Shown piece after piece: positions 57,296 to 64,000 of a stretch of 64,000 bases of DNA (its first letter is position 1; each line of letters opens with the position of its first letter). The DNA is from Ceratobasidium sp. AG-K (Eukaryota > Basidiomycota > Agaricomycetes > Cantharellales > Ceratobasidiaceae): assembly GCA_037039685.1 (NCBI GenBank), contig JAWNGF010000003.1, forward strand, positions 3,446,571 through 3,510,570, in the 5' to 3' direction. Under the pieces are notes generated by a model that was not told where the DNA came from, did not search any database, and saw nothing but the letters and a program-made list of their open reading frames with translations. The position numbers were made by a program, and so were the translations under genes.

Positions 57296-58991
57296 ATGGA
57301 ACCCGCTCAGGAAACGCCCATCCAGTATGCATCACCAGTATCATTCTAAAACGCTCAATACAACCCGTTGGTACAGGTCCCCCTATGAAGTCGGAGCCAA
57401 TTTTCATCTTTGCGTCTCCCCCTCTGCCGGTTCGCCTTACGAAGTATATGCTACCGTTGTAGATGCTTTTGCTCCGTTCACCATATCCCCAGTTATGCGT
57501 GTCTCACTCCGCACTGTTATGGCCTCGGAATCCGACAACGCCCAGCTACCAGTGGATCTTCCGTCCGAGGCGATTCTCAAAGTCTATGACCGACGCTTTG
57601 CCCACGCTCTTCGCGAGTACTACAAAGGCAAGCCGGCGACATACGAGTCCGAAGCGCAGTACCAACAATATCTCGCCTCGGGGCCTGCGGCCGACCCCGA
57701 CGAGCTCGACGAGCAGATCAGCGAAGTCACCCCAACGGCCGGGTACGAGGGCTGCCCACCGCACCTATTCGAGCACCTGATTACGTTTGCCATGAGCCCG
57801 TACTACGAGAACGAATGTGCTGCCTACGAGCGTCTGGCTAGCCTCCAAGGTCGAGACATCCCAAGGTTTTATGGTTCTGTGAAGGTGCTCGATCTGGACG
57901 TGGATCCTCCTGTGGAAGGCGTACTTCTCGAGGTCGTTCCGGGTACAAGCTTGGACAATGCCGACCCGGCATTGGTCAATATTGACGCGGCGGTTCGTGG
58001 TGCGATGCGTATTATTGACAGCTACTACGACCTAGGGCTACTCAACGAGGATGTCCATCTGGGAAACTTTATCGTAAAGCCGGACGGGTCTGTAGTCATG
58101 ATCGATTTTGCGCAGTCTCGGCTACGGGAGGAGGACGAGAGCGACGAAGACTGGAGGGAGGCCAAGGAGGGAGCGGACGAGGAAGGTTGTATTGGTTTCA
58201 AGGCGAAGAAGAAGTTTGACTGGCCATGGGTCCGAGGGAAGAAGTATTATTCGAGATTGACCGAGTCAGATGGTATAGACGAGTCAGACGAGAACGAATC
58301 GGTAGGAACGAGCACTCCCGTGGAGAGCGAGTCGGACGCGATGGACCTTGTGAAGGATGTTATCGGGCCAAATGGAGACGGAGAAATCCAGTTGGACGGT
58401 GCGACGGAGATGCTCGATTGGATGGCAAATGATGCACGCGCGGAGGCTGTTGGAGGCCCGCCTATCCCGTTCGTGAAATTTCCGCATCGTAAGCGTGCCT
58501 AATGTAACTTGCTTGTACAGGCCAGAACCTGACTCGGTACGTGCCACCGTCGACGATGTACCCGAGAATGAATCGGGAGGGACGAGCACCCTGGTGGATG
58601 GTAAATCGAACGGAATGGATTTGCCGGATGAGTCACACCGGCCGATTGCTGAAACCCAACCGAATGGGACGAGCCAATCGGGGGTGGCAGGCGATTTGGA
58701 AGCGACCAGCGATCCGGATGGTGTGAGCGAGGCAGAGAGGAAGATCGAGCCGGGCAGAGTGGCCGACCAAATAACAAATGCCGCCAACGTGGGGATCGTA
58801 AAAAGCACACCTATCCTGTTGGTATAACCTTCACATCGCGTTCAAATATCTAACACGCCCGCCTATATAGATACCCGTCCTTCGTGGGACTCAAAATGTC
58901 ACTTGTCCCCCATTTCTACAAAATGCATGCCGTCGTAAGTGGGAAAAAGGGCGAGTCGGATGAGGCGTACCAGTTGAACCGGATTGATTAG
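57296..58991 (+). CDS. Modular kinase-like protein with one intact domain and collapsed repeat modules
   Basis: Exons 57296-57324, 57377-58468, 58521-58817 and 58871-58991 give 512 residues. Exon 1 is a ten-residue leader (MEPAQETPIQ). Exon 2 holds a complete kinase-like domain close to domain 2 of the gene at 51640: AILKVYDRRF, YYENECAAYERL, EDVHLGNF with the catalytic Asp, MIDFAQSR, then an acidic linker. Exon 3 is a linker only (PENESGGTSTLVDG ... KSTPIL), as if its kinase part had been deleted. Exon 4 starts like a new module (YPSFVGLKMSL) but ends after 40 residues. Every internal intron is phase 2 and the linker before each ends in TP-I-like residues. Kinase or pseudokinase activity is untested. 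Confidence 0.75.
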
Positions 58992-59318
58992 TCGAAGGGG
59001 GTGGGTCGATTGCGCTAGCGGAACGAGTTGGAGGGTGGACATTTTGACCAGGGCAGGCGAGTTAGAACAGCTAATGAAGAAAAGAGGGATGGGCAGATTT
59101 TGTTCACACCGTTGCTTCGTTCCGGAGGACTTGTATTTTCCAATATTTTATCTGGTCGTGGTTTCCCATCATGGGGTATACGGTGTATATCCTAATAGAC
59201 CCGCTGTGAGGGATTCTTGCACGCACTGTATTTTTCGCCACCATTCACTGTATAACAATATACAAACGCACCACTCGAAGAAACCCGCTCATCGTAATCC
59301 AGCAAACTAAAACATTTC
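58992..59318. other. Intergenic region, nothing seen
   Basis: Between the 3' ends of the modular kinase-like gene and RPF2, which converge. No feature of note. Confidence 0.5.
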
Positions 59319-60417
59319 CTATTCCTCATCGTCGTCGTCCTGATCCTCTCCTCTGGCCCGCTTCAACCCCTTCATTTTCCGGACCTGCAACTTGCCCAAA
59401 TCTTGACGAGCAACGTGCACTCGTCCACGCATATCACCCATGTCATCCACCTCGATATTCTTCCTCTTCTTCCCAAGTCCGCTCTCCACGTCCTTCTTCT
59501 TGACCTTGGGCACCTTCATCGCGAGTGCCCACACGGCTGGATCAGGATCCTGGTGACGTCGAAGTTCAAGGTCGAGCGATGGACCCATGGGTGTTAGTTC
59601 CACTCGAGGAGTGCGTACGCCAGACGCGAGGAGGCGGGTTGTGTATGTTCGGATATGGATTATCGGTAAAGGCACATTGGAGTCGGGTGTAGCAGAAGAG
59701 AGTGTGGGAGGTGCGGGAGCCGTCGAGACGCAAATGACGTGTTCGATTCCAGCGAGGTGAATTGCGTCTATTTGGGCTGCGCCAAAGAGGTCGAGGAGCA
59801 GAGACCGGATTTGGACGTAGCGCGGGTGCGTGTCGAATAGGTCGGACGCAAAGTGTACGAGAGGTCTATGTCCTGGCGTGGATTTGGGGCCCTGGGCCAC
59901 TATGAGTTATAGTTTCGACCAAATGAGCTAGGGACTTACTGGGAACGACGACATGGGCTGATACCCAACCACCCCGAGCTCGCACATGTCCAATACACTC
60001 GAGTCAAACATCCGCACGAGCGTCAATCCATCCGGACGCTTTTTGGTCGATTGTCCAATGGCAAACATGGCTGCATCATTTTTCGTCGCCCAGAAATCGA
60101 GCGAGGCTGTATCCTCGAATGGTCGAATGGGGTTCTTTTTGTTGAACGCAATGGCATGTGGTCGTTTGAGTGCCATCTGCCGAAATATAAGCGGATTGGA
60201 TAAATGAATGGCGAGTGACATACCAAATCTTTCATGACTCCAGTTACTCGTTCACCCACGTGCGTGCCTTTGACAAAAATCACCGTCTTTTCGTCTTCGA
60301 TTTCCCGAGGCGCACGAGCTTCAAGTGCGCGCTTGCTGGCCGCATTTCGTGGCTTTCTGTGGAAGCGTCAGATGGTGTCTAGGTGCTGGTGGATAGAACT
60401 GACATGGTGCGGATCAT
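59319..60417 (-). CDS. RPF2: Ribosome biogenesis protein RPF2 (Brix domain)
   Basis: Exons 60417-60404, 60356-60224, 60176-59940 and 59891-59319 give 318 residues. Rpf2 with Rrs1 recruits the 5S RNP (5S rRNA, uL18, uL5) to the pre-60S particle in the nucleolus. The Brix domain is clear: MIRTIKPRNAASKRALEAR, KTVIFVKGTHVGERVTGVMK, KRPHAIAFNKKNPIRPFED, LDFWATKNDAAMFAIGQSTK, LTLVRMFDSSVLDMCELGV. A basic then acidic C-terminal tail follows (KKRKNIEVDD .. EDQDDDDEE). Exon 1 is only 14 bp, spliced within the family N-terminus at a GTCAGT donor. The last acceptor was chosen as CCCAG before GGCCCC because the upstream ATAG would shift the frame. Length fits the family. Confidence 0.93.
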
Positions 60418-60644
60418 GGTCGAGTTTAGGACCAAATTTTGAATCCAATTTGTTTAGCGCCCAGCTTACGCTGACCGGAAAGGAACAACGATCAACATCC
60501 TCTGAAATTTGAGAATCACCGAGCACCGCTTTATTTTCTCCGGCTGGGCCGGTGTCGGCATGGTGTCACATCAACGTGGAAAGCTATTAATATTTTAGCA
60601 CTGTCAAAACTCTAAGACTCGTGCCTTGACTACCCCTCCCAACA

Positions 60645-61487
60645 ATGGACGACCATGCAATCCTCTTGCCCAGCCAACTCCTAGCCCTCAATAAATCCCA
60701 ACCGTCGAACCACAACCGACAATCCTACCGTCGGGAACGTCCTCGTCGCTCCTCACCGCTCGCCGGGCCCTCATACTCCACTGACCATGGCGGAAATCTG
60801 GTCGAACACACGAGCGCGCTAGAACAAGAAATCGAACGAAGACGACTAGAACACGGCCTCCCCACACCACCCGTCTCACGCCAAGTCAGCGTCGACTCTC
60901 CCCGACGTGCTCGGCCGTCGTTTATTTCTCTCGCGCCCAGTCGAGACGCCCTCATCCCGCCGTCTCCAACACTGAGATCATATCACTCGTCGCCCGATAT
61001 CGTCATCCATCCAAGCTTGTCCCAATCAACTTCCAGTTTACCGACTGGCACAGACTGGATGACTGCACCCTCCCCCGCCTTTTCCCTCCCCACGACACAC
61101 TCCTCAGGCGCCCTCCTCCACGCCGAACCCTCTGACACCGTGGGCAAGCGCGCCCGACACAAATCACTCCCTTCCATTTCCAAATCGGGCGCTCCACACA
61201 AACCCGACGGCCAAAACAAATCCGACTCGGAACGCTCGAGGTCGCTCAAACGTCTCCGTTCGGTGGGCAGGTTGTTCAAGCACGACCGCGAAGAGGCTGG
61301 TAACGCTCCCCCAGTCCCATCTGCGCCGCTCGATCCAGGGTCTCGCACACGTTCGACAGAGGGTCCGGTTACGCCATCTAAGGAAGCCAAGCCTGAAACA
61401 CCCGTAGCCGAGGAAAATAAGGAGCGTGGGAGGGTACGGAAACTATGGGACAAGGTGCTGGGCAGTGCCAAACGACGTCGAGGGTGA
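60645..61487 (+). CDS. Disordered Ser/Pro/Arg-rich protein
   Basis: An intronless frame of 280 residues, divergent from RPF2 with 227 bp between start codons, a likely shared promoter. Composition is typical of disorder. A short helical segment, SALEQEIERRRLEHGLPTPP, and a basic C-terminus (RGRVRKLWDKVLGSAKRRRG), possibly a nuclear or membrane-binding segment, are the only landmarks. SP/TP sites (PPSPTLRSYHSSPD; EGPVTPSKEA) suggest phosphorylation. No family recognised. Confidence 0.65.
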   Translation: MDDHAILLPSQLLALNKSQPSNHNRQSYRRERPRRSSPLAGPSYSTDHGGNLVEHTSALEQEIERRRLEHGLPTPPVSRQVSVDSPRRARPSFISLAPSRDALIPPSPTLRSYHSSPDIVIHPSLSQSTSSLPTGTDWMTAPSPAFSLPTTHSSGALLHAEPSDTVGKRARHKSLPSISKSGAPHKPDGQNKSDSERSRSLKRLRSVGRLFKHDREEAGNAPPVPSAPLDPGSRTRSTEGPVTPSKEAKPETPVAEENKERGRVRKLWDKVLGSAKRRRG

Positions 61488-62156
61488 TTTCCACGGGTTG
61501 TATTTCAATAGCTGTGGGGGTTGCGCATGGGGACTGGGTCCTGGCGGATTGTATTGGGAAGGGCACTGGTGCTGGTCGTTGGTTGGGTTCTATCATGGCA
61601 AACTGGGGTCGTCATTCATCTATTTATTAGCATTGGTCATTTGTCGCTCGCTTTCCTTGACATTCGCTTTGCACTGTTTTTTTGTTGTCGCGCTGTGACT
61701 TTGGGCCCGCTCAGACGGACTTTGTTCAACACATCGCATGTTGGTGAACATAGCGTAGAATCGTACATTAGTTAGAATGTAAACCGACTTAAAAATAGCT
61801 ACCAGTCGAGCCGTTGGTATCCAATAAATGCGTTGGCCACTCGTTGGCCCCACGCTTCGCTCAAATACGTTCATACAATCCATGGCCACAAACGCTTCGT
61901 AAACACCTAAATTGAGCTTATTGGGATTGGATTCCACCTAACAGAACCCAACCACGCTAATGAGTAGCACAGCAAGTTGTGGTTTGTGGGTTAAACCTGG
62001 GTTGTTTTCGTAAGCTTGCTTGCTCAGAGCGCTCTGACCGGGCCGGAATTGGCAAATCCATTCGGAGCGCCTCTGGTACGATAATAGTATATTATGCTAC
62101 TAATTGGCTTGTCTATGCTGCCATGGTATTAATTGCCGAGGAGCAGCCATACTGGA
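61488..62156. other. Intergenic region, nothing seen
   Basis: Lies between two 3' ends (the disordered-protein gene and TPR-CHAT 4). No gene or repeat identified. Confidence 0.5.
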
Positions 62157-64000
62157 TCAAGATCCGATATGAATGAATGGCGCCCATCGAGCGACTGCCT
62201 TCTCTCCCACCTCGGCGCGTAGGTGTGCTACCGCCCGATGTAGTGCCCTCGCTGCCTTTGTATGGTCCATCTTTCCGTCCTTTAGAAGCTCCGCATATAC
62301 CTTGTCCGCTACCTTGGGAGCATCTTTGTCTTCAATGCTCCAAAGCGTCGCAATTACACTCGGGAACCCAGCTATCAACATCCCTGCTGCTAGATGTACC
62401 GCCTCGTCTGCCAGCTCCTTGTCTCCAGTTGCGGTCTGACAGGCGGACAAGAACGCGAGTCCTTTGTCACGAAAGGATCGTTTAGAAATTGATGCGAGCG
62501 TGAGGCTGCCGTCATGAAGGTAAAATGCGCTTTGCATCGCATCCGTTGTTTCTTGGCTGCCGTGGCATGCCAAGTGAATCCAGCTAAATTGGCCCATTGC
62601 ATCTAGCACTCGGTCGACGGTCGCTTCGTCGTCCTCGAGCTGCAAATAGTCTCCTGGTGGCGCATGCTTTCTTATAACCGCGAGCTCGTCTTTTGTATAT
62701 GGCAAGCTGTGAAGTCCCTGTGTATGCTCTTGGCCAATGGCGAGTATCCCCCGTTGATTGTCGAGTGTTGCTGACTGGCTGACCAACAAAGCGCTAAGTG
62801 TTGGCGTATAGGATGATATCACAAGGTCAAATGCGCCCGGCTGGGATTGATCGCGGCCTCTGGCAGCATGGAGTGGGAGTAGCGAAAGTAATCCCGTGGT
62901 GCACCAGGTGAGACGTGGTAGTTCATCAACTGGGAGCTGGGTGTGGGTATTCGTGATCAGAGTGTGCAATATGACTTACACTAATAATCCTACGTACCGT
63001 GTAGTCTAGTGTGTCAAGTACAGGTTTGACTATACCTGACCATAAATCTTCTAGCAACTTCTCAAGTGGGTCAGACTGACGTAGGCGGGGGCCAACTTTC
63101 CGGTGCCTGAATGAGCCCAAAGAAGCACTAGTGTCTATTTCTTTTGGCGAGAAATCTGGGAGGGGAACACGTATAATCGTATTATTTGGCTGGAGTATTA
63201 GAGCGTCGCAGCTGGATTGGTGAATATTGATGACAGCGATGGGATGAGACTTGGCGGTTTGCATTAATTTACTTGACTTTGGAGGGCGTAGAAAGTCCTC
63301 AAATCCAGAGATAGCACGAGCTTCACTCAAGCACCTGTCCCAGTCGGTCGCTAACTGATGATGGTCGTTTGTCCCTTTGTCGGAGAGTGAGTCACCGCTC
63401 TCATTCAAGGGTACAGAGAATGATCGCCCCCCTGCTTGCTCAAGCTTACGACCGATCTCTTTAAGCTTAGAGGCGAGAATTGGATCATGGGCAAAGAGCT
63501 GGTCAAAAGGGGTACGTAGCTGAGCTATCTGACCCCAAACAATTGAACGACCAGCTTCAAGCCACTCGAGGGCAAGGTCATAGGTGTTTGTAGAAATAGC
63601 GTATGCTGCAGCTTCTATTGCAACATCGCCCACTTCCTTTATTATGCCGTGGCGGCGATCAAGGGTCGTACCGATCCAGATTAATTGTGGGAGTAGCTCC
63701 ATAGCTTGCTGATATGCACCAAGAGGGGAAGACACGGGATCGTGATGCGCTACTTTAGCCCACCAGAGGCATGCCCTGAGCCTACTCAATGGGGACCCGT
63801 TGGGTGAGCGAGCGGCCTGCTTGAAGCATGTCAACGCAAATTCAATGTCTGCAAGGTCGTGGACAAAGCGAAATCTAACGCGATGGAGGTTCCCAAGGTT
63901 ACATAACAGTAGCGCCTGATCTCTGTGACCTGAAGTAAGAAGCGAGACCGCCTTGGTTTGATATTCAATTGCTTTGTTCAAAGGTTCTTGTTTCTTTAGA
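62157..64000 (-). CDS. TPR-CHAT protein 4 (5' part beyond the window)
   Basis: Exons >64000-62998 and 62936-62157 (intron 61 bp). The frame is open to the window edge, so the start and most TPR units lie outside. Seen here: one TPR-type unit, the linker ALEWLEAGRSIVWGQIAQL, and a CHAT domain with His (HLACHGSQ) and Cys (LSACQTA), ending HIGS. The intron lies after LDYT and before LPVDELP, the same site as in proteins 1-3. The putative protease residues are intact. Confidence 0.85.

Noticed and set aside
1..64000. tRNA or rRNA genes
   Set aside because: No cloverleaf with A and B boxes or rRNA core sequence was recognised by eye; the only tRNA-like match is the copia primer-binding site.

Overview
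The window reads as nuclear DNA of a filamentous basidiomycete. Genes are interrupted by many 45-55 bp introns with GT..AG (occasionally GC..AG) borders. The content (a large NACHT-WD40 STAND receptor, several TPR-CHAT proteins, BTB proteins and small cysteine-rich secreted proteins) resembles what is known of Agaricomycetes such as Rhizoctonia. The genus is an inference from gene families; no marker gene was seen. All exon models below were built by hand from splice sites and reading phase.

Layout. 0-6 kb: a mitochondrial-type J protein and the queuine tRNA-ribosyltransferase subunit QTRT2. 6.5-10.2 kb: the first TPR-CHAT gene. 11.9-16.9 kb: the NACHT-WD40 receptor, followed by two inverted-repeat elements. 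18.4-23.3 kb: block 1 of a segmental duplication (BTB/jelly-roll gene, two small secreted protein genes, a membrane/coiled-coil gene), ending in a broken piece of QTRT2. 23.9-27.7 kb: the second TPR-CHAT gene. 30.4-35.3 kb: a decayed QTRT2 exon 1, then block 2, in which the secreted-protein genes are decayed. 36.7-39.4 kb: the third TPR-CHAT gene. 40.3-46.3 kb: a Ty1/copia element with identical 258 bp LTRs and a perfect 5 bp target duplication, but with several coding lesions. 48.9-50.8 kb: ceramide synthase LAG1. 51.6-59.0 kb: two genes built from intron-delimited kinase-like modules, with an unknown gene between them. 59.3-61.5 kb: RPF2 and a divergent disordered-protein gene. 62.2 kb to the end: a fourth TPR-CHAT gene, cut by the window edge.

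How the genes relate. The housekeeping genes (J protein, QTRT2, LAG1, RPF2) form islands between fast-evolving accessory families. All four TPR-CHAT genes lie on the minus strand, share one intron position and keep the His and Cys expected of a caspase-like CHAT domain. Together with the STAND receptor they are plausible parts of an intracellular sensing and cell-death repertoire, which is inference. The strongest structural signals are the modular kinase-like genes with symmetric phase-2 introns, the duplication blocks flanked by QTRT2 relics, and a young but coding-defective copia element.
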